From: Prado023 sp963697345
GTDB lineage: Bacteria; Actinomycetota; Actinomycetes; S36-B12; CAIYMF01
NCBI GenBank assembly: GCA_963697345.1
Contig: CAVONS010000007.1
Coordinates: 124,001 to 188,000, forward strand
Length of the DNA stretch: 64,000 bases
Reading direction: 5' to 3'
Position 1 is the first letter of the stretch; the number at the start of each line of letters is the position of its first letter. A model generated the notes under the pieces. That model was given only the letters and a program-made list of their open reading frames with translations. It had not been told where the DNA came from and ran no database searches. The position numbers were made by a program, and so were the translations under genes. This document shows, in pieces, positions 25,149 to 34,577 of this stretch.

Positions 25149-26737
25149 ACGCATCGAGGACAACCCAGGTGTCACTGGTCGCCGCAGGACCAGGCGACCC
25201 GGGACTGCTCACGGTGTGCGCCGTCGGCCTGCTCCACGATGCGGACGTCGTGGTCACCGACCCCGAGTGTGAGCCGATGGCCCGCGCACACGCCCGGGCC
25301 GACGCGCAGATCCTGGTTGCCGTCGATGACGATGGGAACGCCGCGGACCACCTCGACCGCGTCCAGCTCGTCATCGAGCCCGTCGAGGAGGGCCACCGGG
25401 TCGTGCGGCTCATGGCCGGGGATCCGGTCCTCGACGGCTCGTTGGCCCTGGAGGCTGCGGCACTGGCCGAGGCGGGCATCACCTACGACATCGCCCCGGG
25501 AGTGTCGACGGTCACGGGCTCAGCGGCCTACGCCGGCTTCTCGCTGACCGGTGGGGATGCCCGGGAGGTTCGGGTGGTCGACGCGCACGATCCGGATGTG
25601 GACTGGCCGGCCCTGGCTGACCCGCACGCGACCGTGGTGGTCCTCGACGGCGCGGAGCAGGCCCTGGACATCTGCAGGGTCCTGACGATCGCCGGACGGG
25701 ACCCCCGGACGCCGGTGGCGATCACCCGGAACTGCACGACCGTTGATCAGCGCTCCATCCTGACCACCCTCGGCGAGGTCTCCGGGGCGGTCAAGGCCGC
25801 CAAGGGGCAGGTCGGGCCCGGAGTGCTGGTCATCGGCGAGGTCGTGAGCCAGTGCGCCCAGCTCGCCTGGTTCGAGAACAAGCCGCTCTTCGGCTGGCGA
25901 GTGCTTGTCCCGCGCACCAAGGAGCAGGCCGGCGCCCTGTCCGAGCAGCTGCGCCAGTACGGCGCCGTGCCGGTCGAGGTGCCCACCATCTCCGTGGAGC
26001 CGCCCCGCACGCCGCAGCAGATGGAGCGCGCCGTCCACGGCCTGGTCTCGGGTCGCTACCAGTGGGTGGCCTTCACCTCGGCCAATGCCGTGCGCGCGGT
26101 CAAGGAGCGCTTCGACCAGTACGGCCTGGACTCCCGCAGCTTCGCGGGGCTGCGCGTCGCGGCCGTCGGCGAGCAGACCGCAGATCTCCTGCGCTCCTTC
26201 GGCATCGTGCCCGACCTCGTGCCGAGCGGGGACCAGTCCGCGGCTGGGCTGCTCGAGGAGTGGCCGGAGTTCGATGAGGCGCTCGACCCGATCAACCGGG
26301 TCTTCCTGCCGCGCGCTGACATCGCCACCGAGACGCTGGCCGCGGGCCTGCACGAGTTGGGCTGGGAGGTCGACGACGTCACGGCCTACCGCACCGTGCG
26401 CGCCGCCCCGCCTGCCGCGGAGATCCGCGAGGCCATCAAGGGCGGCGGGTTCGACGCGGTCCTGTTCACCTCATCGAGCACGGTGCGCAACCTCGTCGGG
26501 ATCGCGGGCAAGCCGCACTCCTCGACCGTGGTCGCCTGCATCGGCCCGCAGACGGCCAAGACCGCGGAGGAGAACGGCCTGCGTGTCGATGTCCTGCCCG
26601 AGACCCCGAGCATGGCGGCGCTGGCCTCCAGCCTGGCCGCGCACGGTGAGGCCCTGCGCACGCACGCGCTGGAGCATGGGGAGACCGCGTGGCGCCCGGG
26701 TCGCCGACGGGGTGGGTCACGTCGCCGGGCCACCTGA
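25145..26737 (+). CDS. hemD: Fused uroporphyrinogen-III C-methyltransferase-like / uroporphyrinogen-III synthase
   Basis: 530 residues. The N-terminal half (about 8-245) is a tetrapyrrole methylase fold (VAAGPGDPGLLTVCA, then PGVSTVTGSAAYAGF); the C-terminal half (about 255-505) is HemD, which closes and inverts the linear tetrapyrrole (RVLVPRTKEQAG; FTSANAVRAVKERF; FTSSSTVRNLVG). This fusion is normal in actinobacteria. In the methylase half the usual GDP motif becomes MAGDPVLDG and several SAM-site positions look divergent, so methyltransferase activity (siroheme/B12 branch) is uncertain. The ATG overlaps the hemC stop. Confidence 0.9.
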   Translation: MNASRTTQVSLVAAGPGDPGLLTVCAVGLLHDADVVVTDPECEPMARAHARADAQILVAVDDDGNAADHLDRVQLVIEPVEEGHRVVRLMAGDPVLDGSLALEAAALAEAGITYDIAPGVSTVTGSAAYAGFSLTGGDAREVRVVDAHDPDVDWPALADPHATVVVLDGAEQALDICRVLTIAGRDPRTPVAITRNCTTVDQRSILTTLGEVSGAVKAAKGQVGPGVLVIGEVVSQCAQLAWFENKPLFGWRVLVPRTKEQAGALSEQLRQYGAVPVEVPTISVEPPRTPQQMERAVHGLVSGRYQWVAFTSANAVRAVKERFDQYGLDSRSFAGLRVAAVGEQTADLLRSFGIVPDLVPSGDQSAAGLLEEWPEFDEALDPINRVFLPRADIATETLAAGLHELGWEVDDVTAYRTVRAAPPAAEIREAIKGGGFDAVLFTSSSTVRNLVGIAGKPHSSTVVACIGPQTAKTAEENGLRVDVLPETPSMAALASSLAAHGEALRTHALEHGETAWRPGRRRGGSRRRAT

Positions 26738-26738
26738 G

Positions 26739-27773
26739 GTGGCCTTCCCCCACGTCCGTGCGCGCCGCCTGCGCACCACGCCTGCCCTGCGGCGGCTGAC
26801 GGCCGAGACGCGGCTGAGCCCCGCGGAGCTGGTCCTGCCCCTGTTCGTCCGGGAGGGCGTGACCGAGCCCGTCGCGATCTCGTCGATGCCGGGAGTGGTC
26901 AACCACACACGTGACTCGTTGCGCTCCGCCGCTGCCCGGGCGGCGAACGCGGGGCTCGGTGGAGTCATGCTCTTCGGCGTCCCGGCCACCCGTGACGCCG
27001 TGGGTTCGCCAGCCACCGACCCGGACGGGATCCTCAACGCAGCGGTGCGCGACGTCGTGGCCGAGGTCGGTGACGACCTCGTGGTGATGGCCGACCTCTG
27101 CCTGGACGAGTTCACCGACCACGGGCACTGCGGGGTCCTGGTGAAGGACGGGCCGCGAGCCGGGACCGTCGACAACGACGCGACCCTGGCGCGCTACGCC
27201 CAGATGGGTGTGGCGCTGGCTGACGCCGGGGCCCACGCGGTCGGGACCTCGGGGATGATGGATGGTCAGGTCCAGGCAGTCCGCGGCGCCCTGGACGACG
27301 CCGGGCACGCGGATGCGGTGATCCTGGCGTACGCGGCCAAGTACGCCTCAGCCCTGTACGGGCCGTTCCGGGAGGCCGTGGACTCGACGCTGACCGGGGA
27401 TCGGCGGACCTACCAGCAGGATCCGGCCAACAGGCGGGAGTCGCTGCGCGAGGTCGCGCTGGACATCGCGGAGGCCGCCGACATCGTGATGGTCAAGCCG
27501 GCCGGGACCAGCCTCGACGTCATCGCCGACGTCGCCGCCACCGTGGACGTCCCCGTGGCGGCCTACCAGGTGTCCGGGGAGTACTCGATGCTCGAGGCCG
27601 CCGCGGCCCAGGGCTGGATCGATCGGGATCGGGCGATCCTTGAGACGTTGACCACGATCCGGCGGGCAGGTGCCGACATCGTGCTCACGTACTGGGCCAC
27701 AGAGGTCGCCGGCTGGCTGGCCGACGGTCATGATGACGTGCTGCGTGGTTACCGCGGAGGGTCCGATGAGTGA
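26739..27773 (+). CDS. hemB: Delta-aminolevulinic acid dehydratase (porphobilinogen synthase)
   Basis: 344 residues. Condenses two 5-aminolevulinates to porphobilinogen. Schiff-base lysines are in AAKYASALYGPF and MVKPAGTSLD. The metal-site segment reads DLCLDEFTDHGHCG: the middle of the three zinc cysteines of the E. coli type is Asp, so zinc binding may be weak or replaced. GTG at 26739 is one base after the hemD stop and gives the family N-terminus AFPHVRARRLR; GTG at 26712 is an in-frame alternative overlapping hemD. Overlaps hemL by 8 bases. Confidence 0.93.
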   Translation: MAFPHVRARRLRTTPALRRLTAETRLSPAELVLPLFVREGVTEPVAISSMPGVVNHTRDSLRSAAARAANAGLGGVMLFGVPATRDAVGSPATDPDGILNAAVRDVVAEVGDDLVVMADLCLDEFTDHGHCGVLVKDGPRAGTVDNDATLARYAQMGVALADAGAHAVGTSGMMDGQVQAVRGALDDAGHADAVILAYAAKYASALYGPFREAVDSTLTGDRRTYQQDPANRRESLREVALDIAEAADIVMVKPAGTSLDVIADVAATVDVPVAAYQVSGEYSMLEAAAAQGWIDRDRAILETLTTIRRAGADIVLTYWATEVAGWLADGHDDVLRGYRGGSDE

Positions 27774-29143
27774 TCGTGCCCTGCCCCCTGCGCAGGGGCC
27801 CTCGGGCGTCCTGACCAGCGGCGAGGTCCGCGATGCCGTGCGCTCCCAGGCGTGGTTCGACCGCGCCCTCGCGGTGTCCCCCGGCGGGGTGAACTCCCCG
27901 GTGCGCGCGTTCCGGGCGGTGGGCGGCACCCCGCGCTTCATGGCGTCGGGGTCCGGTCCCTACATCACCGACGTCGACGGGCGCACCTATGTGGACCTCG
28001 TCTGCTCGTGGGGCCCGATGATCCTCGGGCATGGGCATCCGCAGGTCACCGCGGCAGTGCGCGATGCAGTGTCGCGGGGGTTCTCCTTCGGAACGCCGGG
28101 CCCGGCCGAGGTGGAGCTGGCCGAGGAGATCGTGGCCCGGGTGGCCCCGGTCGAGATGGTGCGGCTGGTGTCCTCGGGGACCGAGGCCACGATGTCCGCG
28201 ATCCGCCTGGCGCGGGGGTTCACGGGCCGACCTCTGGTCGTGAAGTTCGCCGGCTGCTACCACGGTCACGTCGATGCGCTGCTGGTGTCGGCCGGGTCGG
28301 GGATCGCCACCCTGGGCCTGCCGGACTCCCCCGGGGTGACCGCGGCCCAGGCCGGCGAGACGATCGTCCTGGCCTACAACGACCTGCCCGCCCTCGAGGC
28401 CCTGTTCGTCGAACGCGGCGACCAGATCGCTGCCGTGATCACCGAGGCGGCGGCTGCCAACATGGGTGTGGTCCCACCCGATCCGGGGTTCAACGCCGCA
28501 ATCGCGCGGCTGTGCCAGGCCCATGGGGCACTGTTCGTCTACGACGAGGTCATGACGGGCTTCCGCGTGGGTCCGGCCGGCCATTGGGGGCTCACCGGTG
28601 CGGTGGAGGGCTGGGCGCCGGACCTCTTCACGTTCGGCAAGGTGATGGGCGGGGGGCTGCCGGCGGCCGCGTTCGGTGGGCGGGCCGACGTCATGGGCCA
28701 TCTGGCGCCCGCTGGGCCGGTCTACCAGGCCGGGACCCTCGCGGGCAATCCGATCGCGGCGGCCTGCGGGCTGGCGACGCTGCGCGCCTGTGACGCCGGG
28801 GTGTACCAGCACCTCGACGCCGTCTCGGCCCAGGTGCGCGCCGAGCTCACGGCGGCTCTCACCGCGGCCGGGGTGCGGCACCGGGTGCAGTCCGGCCGGC
28901 AACCTGTTCAGCGTGTTCTTCACCGACGAGCCCGTGCGTGACTACGCCGGTGCTGCGGCGCAGGAGGCCTGGCGCTATCGCGCGTTCTTCCACGCGATGC
29001 TCGACGCGGGTGTGTACCTCCCGCCATCGGCCTTCGAGGCGTGGTTCGTGTCCGCGGCACACGACCAGGCGGCACTCGATCGGGTCGTGGCCGCGCTGCC
29101 GGGCGCTGCCCGCGCGGCTGCACAGGACGTGGAACATGGCTGA
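27766..29143 (+). CDS. hemL: Glutamate-1-semialdehyde 2,1-aminomutase, interrupted by a 1-base frameshift
   Basis: PLP enzyme that converts glutamate-1-semialdehyde to 5-aminolevulinate. The first frame (ATG at 27766, ribosome site GGAGGG) covers most of the protein, including GTEATMSAIRLARG and PLP-lysine segment FGKVMGGGLP. After VQS near 28892 the frame changes: the normal sequence AGNLFSVFFTDEPV is one base out of phase and runs to TGA at 29141-29143. Removing one G from 28894-28895 restores about 458 residues. It is the committed heme step of the C5 pathway with no second copy here, so an assembly indel is much likelier than a true lesion. Confidence 0.9.
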
Positions 29144-29188
29144 CAATGTCTGCACCGACCAGTTCGCGGCACGTACGAGGGAGCAACG

Positions 29189-29830
29189 ATGACCCAGCGC
29201 ACGACAGTCCACCTCCTGCGCCACGGGGAGGTGCACAACCCGGACGGTGTGCTCTACGGGCGCCTGCCCGACTTCCACCTGTCGGACCTCGGTCGTCAGA
29301 TGGCCCAGCGCGCCGCCGAGGCGTTGGCCGGGCGCGACATCGCCGTGGTCACGGCCTCCCCGCTCGAGCGGGCTCAGGAGACCGCCGAGCCGACGGCGCA
29401 GGCCTTCGGCCTTCCGATCGGCACGGACCCGGACCTCATCGAGGCCGGGAACATCTTCGAGGGGACGCGGGTGGGGGTCGGTGACGGCATCCTCAAGCAG
29501 CCCAAGGCATGGCGCCACCTCTGGAACCCGATGACCCCGTCGTGGGGTGAGCCGTACGCCGAGATCGCGGCCCGGATGCGCAACGCCGTGCGTCGCGCCC
29601 GCGACGAGGCGCGTGGCCATGAGGCGCTGCTGGTCAGCCATCAGCTGCCCGTCTGGATCACCCGCCTCGACGCCGAGGACCGCAGCTTCGTCCACGACCC
29701 CCGCAAGCGGCAGTGCAACCTTGCCTCGCTGACCTCGTTCACCTTCGAGGACAACCGCTTCGTCGCCCTGTCCTACACGGAACCGGCGGCGGATCTGGCG
29801 GCACGAGCCTCCAAGGCCAAGGGAGCCTGA
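29189..29830 (+). CDS. Histidine phosphatase (phosphoglycerate mutase-like) family protein
   Basis: 213 residues with the RHGEVHNPDGVLYGRLPDFHLSDLG motif region of the branch-1 histidine phosphatase superfamily; the second catalytic His is in LLVSHQLP. The substrate is unknown. Actinobacterial gene orders often place this protein between hemL and the cytochrome c maturation genes, hinting at a link to that pathway. The ATG at 29189 follows a GGGAG ribosome site and the stop overlaps the start of the TlpA gene (TGATG). Confidence 0.85.
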   Translation: MTQRTTVHLLRHGEVHNPDGVLYGRLPDFHLSDLGRQMAQRAAEALAGRDIAVVTASPLERAQETAEPTAQAFGLPIGTDPDLIEAGNIFEGTRVGVGDGILKQPKAWRHLWNPMTPSWGEPYAEIAARMRNAVRRARDEARGHEALLVSHQLPVWITRLDAEDRSFVHDPRKRQCNLASLTSFTFEDNRFVALSYTEPAADLAARASKAKGA

Positions 29831-30429
29831 TGCCGGCTCGCACCCTGCTGCTCCGCGCCGCGGCCCTCGGGGCCTGTGGTGTGCTGCTGGCTGGGTGCGC
29901 CCAACAGGTGGGGGCCGGTGAGCCGGTCAGCGGCAACGTGGGTGAGCAGGGATACGTGTCCGGCGACGGCACGACCACCATCGTGGCTGAGTCGGAGCGC
30001 AAGCCTGCGCCCGACCTCGCGGGCACGACCCTGGATGGCGAGTCCTTCGCCCTGGCCGATCACCTCGGTGAGGTCGTCGTGCTCAACGTGTGGGCCTCAT
30101 GGTGTGCTCCGTGCCGCGCTGAGGCGCAGGACCTGGAGGCGGTCTGGAGCGAGGTCGAGGGCCAGGACGTGCAGTTCGTGGGCCTGAACACCCGTGACTC
30201 CCAGGCGGCCGCGGAGGCGTTCGTCGACCGTTTCGGGATCACCTACCCGAACGTGATCGACACCGACGGCAGCCGGCAGCTGCTCTTCCACGACAGCCTG
30301 CCGCCCGCGGCGATCCCGTCCACGATCGTCATCGATCGGCAGGGCAGGGTCGCGGGCCGTGCCATCGGCGAGGTGGACCGCTCCCGGTTGCTGGGCATGA
30401 TCGAACCGATCCGGGCCGAGGGGACCTGA
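29830..30429 (+). CDS. TlpA/ResA-like thioredoxin-fold lipoprotein
   Basis: 199 residues. A signal peptide ends in lipobox LLAGC (Cys near 21), anchoring it outside the membrane. The thioredoxin domain (about 58-195) has the redox motif WCAPC and the cis-Pro segment AIPSTIVID. It reduces apocytochrome c haem-binding cysteines with electrons from CcdA, encoded next with a 1-base stop/start overlap. The linker (about 22-57) is Gly/Thr rich. Confidence 0.92.
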   Translation: MPARTLLLRAAALGACGVLLAGCAQQVGAGEPVSGNVGEQGYVSGDGTTTIVAESERKPAPDLAGTTLDGESFALADHLGEVVVLNVWASWCAPCRAEAQDLEAVWSEVEGQDVQFVGLNTRDSQAAAEAFVDRFGITYPNVIDTDGSRQLLFHDSLPPAAIPSTIVIDRQGRVAGRAIGEVDRSRLLGMIEPIRAEGT

Positions 30430-31289
30430 TGCCCGCAGTTGTCCTGGCGGGCCTGCCCCTGGGGGTGGGCGAGGTCGTGACCTCGGGGTCACTGGTCATC
30501 GCGATCCCCCTGGCCGTGCTCGCGGGCCTGGTCAGCTTCGCCAGTCCCTGCGTGCTGCCGCTCGTCCCCGGCTACCTGTCCTACGTCACGGGGCTGACCG
30601 GGGCTGAGCTGGCCGAGATGCGCAGCGCCACGGCCACCGTCCCCGCGGCGGCGGGCTCGGCCAGCAGCGCCGTCGCGAGCGCTCCAGTCACGACCTCGAG
30701 ACCTGCCCCGGCGCGGCACCGCGTCGTGCTGGGCACGTTGGGCTTCATCGCCGGGTTCAGCGCAGTCTTCGTCTCCTACGGCGCGTTGTTCGGAGGCCTG
30801 GGTGCGCAGCTGCTCACCCACCAGGACGTGATCACCCGGGTCCTGGGCGTGGTGGTCATCATCCTCGGGCTCGGCTTCCTGGGTCTCGTCCCGAGCCTGC
30901 AGCGCGAGGCCCGCCTGCACCATCGGCCGGCGCGCGGGATCTGGGGTGCCCCGCTGCTCGGCGCCCTCTTCGGACTGGGCTGGACCCCCTGCATCGGGCC
31001 CACACTCGCTGCCGTCCAGAGCCTGGCCTTCACCGAGGGCTCGGCCCTGCGTGGGGCGCTGCTCTCCGTGGCCTACTGCATCGGCCTGGGCCTGCCCTTC
31101 CTGGTGATCGGCCTGGCGATGGAACGTGGGCTGGGTGCCCTGGCCTGGGCGCGACGGCACACGCGGGCCATCCAATGGGTGGGTGGCCTCAGCCTGATCC
31201 TGCTCGGCCTGCTCATGGTCACTGGCCTGTGGGGATCGATGACGATCGCACTGCGCGGGTGGATCTCCGGGTTCGAGGTGCTGCTGTGA
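30429..31289 (+). CDS. ccdA: Cytochrome c biogenesis protein CcdA
   Basis: 286-residue membrane protein (DsbD transmembrane family) with about six helices. The conserved cysteines lie in SFASPCVLPLVPGYLSYV and GLGWTPCIGPTLAA. It carries reducing power from thioredoxin across the membrane to TlpA. A 25-residue Ala/Thr/Ser loop (about 60-95) is inserted after the first helix. The ATG overlaps the tlpA stop; the end overlaps the resB GTG. Confidence 0.92.
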   Translation: MPAVVLAGLPLGVGEVVTSGSLVIAIPLAVLAGLVSFASPCVLPLVPGYLSYVTGLTGAELAEMRSATATVPAAAGSASSAVASAPVTTSRPAPARHRVVLGTLGFIAGFSAVFVSYGALFGGLGAQLLTHQDVITRVLGVVVIILGLGFLGLVPSLQREARLHHRPARGIWGAPLLGALFGLGWTPCIGPTLAAVQSLAFTEGSALRGALLSVAYCIGLGLPFLVIGLAMERGLGALAWARRHTRAIQWVGGLSLILLGLLMVTGLWGSMTIALRGWISGFEVLL

Positions 31290-33001
31290 GCACCGGGCCC
31301 ACCGTGGAGCAGCCCGCGGGCACTGCCCCGCAGGCCCTCACCGCCGACTGGGGTGGTGAGCGCCGTGTCCGCTCAACGCCCTCCGGGCCGAAGCTCGGTC
31401 CGATCGGCTGGCTGCGATGGGGGTGGCGGCAGCTGACCAGCATGCGCACCGCCCTGGTGCTGCTGTTCCTGCTGGCCATCGCTGCGATCCCAGGCAGCCT
31501 GGTGCCCCAGCGCGGCACCAGCGACCTGGACGTCAACACCTGGATCGAGCAGAACCCCGGGATGGCTCCGCTGCTCGACCGTCTGGGCTTCTTCGATGTG
31601 TTCGCGTCCCCGTGGTTCTCAGCCATCTACATCCTGCTGTTCGTGTCGCTGATCGGCTGCGTCCTTCCCCGGATCGGCGCGCACTGGCACTCGATGCGTG
31701 CACCTACCCCGCCGGCCCCCCGCCGCCTCGATCGGCTTGCTGGGGCGCGCACCTGGGTGGTGGACGACGCCGATGTCCTGGCCGATGCCGAGGCAGCCCT
31801 GCGGGCGGATCGCTGGCGGGTCACCCGGGGCACTGGCGCGAACGAGGGGTCGCTGGCCGCTGAGAAGGGGTTCACCCGGGAGACCGGCAACCTGCTGTTC
31901 CACATCGCCCTGGTGCTGATCCTGGTCGGCGTCGCGCTCGGGGCGCTGTTCGGCTGGAGGGGCACCGTGATCGTCCGCGAGGGCAACGGCTTCTCGAACA
32001 CACTGACCCAGTACGACTCGTTCAGCCCGGGCAGGCTTGCCTCCGCGCAGGCCCTGGCGCCCTTCTCGTTCACCATGACCGACTTCGATGCCACGTTCGA
32101 GCGCGACGGCTCGCAGCGGGGTGCGCCGCGCTCGTTCTCGGCGGCTCTGCGGTACGTCTCCGAGCCGGGTGCGCCGGTGCAGGAGAAGGCAGTGTCGGTG
32201 AACTCCCCCTTGCGCCTCGACGGGGCGAAGGTGTTCCTCGTCGGACACGGGTACGCCCCACACCTGCGGCTCACCGACTCCCAGGGGACTGTCGTGTTCG
32301 ACGACACGGTCGTGTTCCTGCCCCAGGACGGGAACTTCACCTCGACCGGCGTGGTCAAGGCCCCGGACGGCACCCCGCAGCTCGGCGTGCAGGGTCTCTT
32401 CCTGCCGACCGCCGCACTCGATGAGGTCCGCGGCCCGCACTCGGTCTTCCCTGCGCCCGACGACCCGGCGATCTTCGCCTCGGTGTGGTCCGGCGACCTC
32501 GGTCTGGACTCCGGGGCCCCCCGCAACGTGTTCACCCTCGATACCGAGGACCTGACCCAGCTGGGCCTGGAGGCCCTGCGACCCGGGGAGAGCTGGACCC
32601 TTCCCGACGGACAGGGGTCCCTGGAGTTCGTCGGACTCGATCGCTGGGCGTCGTTCACCATCTCCCATGACCCGGGCAAGCTCCTGGCGCTCCTGGCTGC
32701 GGTTGCCGCGATCGTGGGCGTGATGCTCTCGCTGTTCGTGAAGCGTCGGCGGATCTGGGTGCGCGCGGACCCGATCGAGGTCGGGACCGAAGGGCAGCCG
32801 GATCCGAGCCCGGGGGATACGCTGGGCCGCGCGATCCGCGTGCAGGTGGGTGGCCTGTCGCGCACCGAGGCATCGGATGTGACGGGCGAGGTCCTGGACC
32901 TGGTTGCCGCGCTCGGCGGCCCGGTCGACGAGCCCGCGACACACGACCGGGCGGGTGCAGCCGGCACCGTCGGCGCCGTTGATGAGGAGGACCTGACGTG
33001 A
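31286..33001 (+). CDS. resB: Cytochrome c biogenesis protein ResB
   Basis: 571 residues. With CcsA it forms the System II heme export and cytochrome c ligation complex. Helices near 45-70, 112-130 and 200-225 surround an early cytoplasmic loop, followed by a large extracytoplasmic domain (about 230-465) and a last helix (about 470-490). The GTG at 31286 overlaps the ccdA stop; the cytoplasmic tail (about 490-571) is poorly conserved. It overlaps ccsA by 4 bases. Confidence 0.92.
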   Translation: MSTGPTVEQPAGTAPQALTADWGGERRVRSTPSGPKLGPIGWLRWGWRQLTSMRTALVLLFLLAIAAIPGSLVPQRGTSDLDVNTWIEQNPGMAPLLDRLGFFDVFASPWFSAIYILLFVSLIGCVLPRIGAHWHSMRAPTPPAPRRLDRLAGARTWVVDDADVLADAEAALRADRWRVTRGTGANEGSLAAEKGFTRETGNLLFHIALVLILVGVALGALFGWRGTVIVREGNGFSNTLTQYDSFSPGRLASAQALAPFSFTMTDFDATFERDGSQRGAPRSFSAALRYVSEPGAPVQEKAVSVNSPLRLDGAKVFLVGHGYAPHLRLTDSQGTVVFDDTVVFLPQDGNFTSTGVVKAPDGTPQLGVQGLFLPTAALDEVRGPHSVFPAPDDPAIFASVWSGDLGLDSGAPRNVFTLDTEDLTQLGLEALRPGESWTLPDGQGSLEFVGLDRWASFTISHDPGKLLALLAAVAAIVGVMLSLFVKRRRIWVRADPIEVGTEGQPDPSPGDTLGRAIRVQVGGLSRTEASDVTGEVLDLVAALGGPVDEPATHDRAGAAGTVGAVDEEDLT

Positions 33002-34095
33002 CGATGGCCCAGTGGAGCAACCTGCTCGTCTACTCCTCGATGGCGATGTACTCGCTGGCGTTCATCTCCTTCGCGGTGTCCTTCGCGGCCACGCGGGCGG
33101 GTGTCCCGGCGGGCTCGCCGACCGGCGCCGCCGGGGAGCCCGAGCCGGCGACGGTCGGAACCGCCACGGCGGGCTCCACGACCGAGCTCGACGCGCCGGC
33201 CGATGCTGCCGCTCGGGCTCGCTCGGCGGCACGCGCCCGATCCGCCGAGGTGGAGGCGGACATGGCTGCCGAAGCCCGGCGCGGCAGGCGTGGTGGCGGG
33301 CGTGGATCGGCCGGGTCGCAGGACCCCGAGCCGCTCCCCCCGGGTCGGCGCGCGGCCAACATCGCGATGGCGTTGACCTGGTTGGCCTTCGGCCTGCTGA
33401 TCGCCGGCCTGATCGCCCGCGGGATCTGGGCCGGACGGGCGCCCTGGGGCAACATGTACGAGTACTCACTTGCCTCCGCGGCGGCGATCACCGGCGTGTT
33501 CCTCGGGGTCTCCCTGCGGCGGGATGTCCGCTGGTTGGGCCTGTTGGTGACCATGGCCAGCCTGATCACCCTCGGTGTGGCGGTCCTGCTGCTGTACAAC
33601 GACTCCCCGCAGCTGGTGCCCGCACTCAAGTCCTACTGGCTGGCGATCCATGTCTCGGCGGCGATCATCTCCGGTGGTGCCTTCACGGTCGGCGCTGCGG
33701 CCACGGTGCTCTACCTCATTGCTGACCGCGCGCAGCGCAAGCCCGACGCGCGGATCTCCCACGCGATCGCGGTGCGGATCCCGGATGCGCAGAGCCTGGA
33801 CACGTTGGCCTACAAGGTCAACGCCTTCGTGTTCCCCCTGTGGACCTTCGCGGTGATCGCCGGGGCGATCTGGGCCGAGGATGCCTGGGGTCGCTACTGG
33901 GGCTGGGACCCCAAGGAGACCTGGGCGTTCATCACCTGGCTGATCTACGCGGCCTACCTTCACGCGCGGGCGACCGCTGGATGGAAGGGCCGGCGTGCGG
34001 CCGTGATCGGGCTCGTCGGGTTCGCCAGCTTCCTGATCAACTTCTTCGGGGTGAACCTGTTCGTCAGCGGCCTGCACTCCTACGCGGGGGTGTGA
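32998..34095 (+). CDS. ccsA: Cytochrome c biogenesis protein CcsA (CcsB), heme-handling subunit
   Basis: 365 residues. The heme-binding tryptophan-rich WWD-type segment appears as WGRYWGWDPKETWAF in the last third, with histidines in the flanking helices. About eight hydrophobic helices. A polar Ala/Arg-rich insert (about 30-115) separates the first helix from the conserved core, as in other actinobacteria. The GTG at 32998 overlaps the resB stop; ATG at 33004 is a close alternative. Last gene of the c-type cytochrome maturation operon. Confidence 0.92.
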   Translation: MTMAQWSNLLVYSSMAMYSLAFISFAVSFAATRAGVPAGSPTGAAGEPEPATVGTATAGSTTELDAPADAAARARSAARARSAEVEADMAAEARRGRRGGGRGSAGSQDPEPLPPGRRAANIAMALTWLAFGLLIAGLIARGIWAGRAPWGNMYEYSLASAAAITGVFLGVSLRRDVRWLGLLVTMASLITLGVAVLLLYNDSPQLVPALKSYWLAIHVSAAIISGGAFTVGAAATVLYLIADRAQRKPDARISHAIAVRIPDAQSLDTLAYKVNAFVFPLWTFAVIAGAIWAEDAWGRYWGWDPKETWAFITWLIYAAYLHARATAGWKGRRAAVIGLVGFASFLINFFGVNLFVSGLHSYAGV

Positions 34096-34102
34096 CGGGG
34101 CT

Positions 34103-34552
34103 GTGAGCGGTTCACCTGCCCCCTCGTCGCCCGCTCGGACGATCGGCCGGCTGCTGCTCGGCGGCGCGCTGCTGTTCACGGGCTGGGGGCACCTCACGAG
34201 CTCGCGCGAGGCGTTCCAGGCCCAGGTCCCGACGTGGCTGCCGCTCGACCCGGACTTCGTCGTGATCGCCTCGGGCGTGGTGGAGCTGCTCCTGGGTGTG
34301 GCCCTGATCGCCCTGCCGCGGTACCGCGTCGCTGTCGGATGGATCGTGGCCGCCTTCTTCGTCGCGATCTTCCCGGGCAACATCTCGCAGTACATGACCG
34401 GGACCGACGCCTTCGGGCTGGACAGCGACCAGAGCCGTCTGGTCCGGCTGTTCTTCCAACCGCTGCTCGTCGTATGGGCACTGTGGTCGACCGGTGCGTG
34501 GGCCGCTTGGCGGGCACGACGGCGCGAGAGGGCGAGCCAGCCCGGCACGTAG
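34103..34552 (+). CDS. DoxX-like membrane protein
   Basis: 149 residues with four predicted helices and the DoxX-family lead RLLLGGALLFTGWGHL. DoxX proteins are small membrane proteins associated with redox or detoxification systems; no reaction can be assigned. GTG start 7 bases after ccsA, so possibly read from the same transcript. Confidence 0.75.
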   Translation: MSGSPAPSSPARTIGRLLLGGALLFTGWGHLTSSREAFQAQVPTWLPLDPDFVVIASGVVELLLGVALIALPRYRVAVGWIVAAFFVAIFPGNISQYMTGTDAFGLDSDQSRLVRLFFQPLLVVWALWSTGAWAAWRARRRERASQPGT

Positions 34553-34577
34553 GCCTGCCGACCGGGCGTGGATCGGG

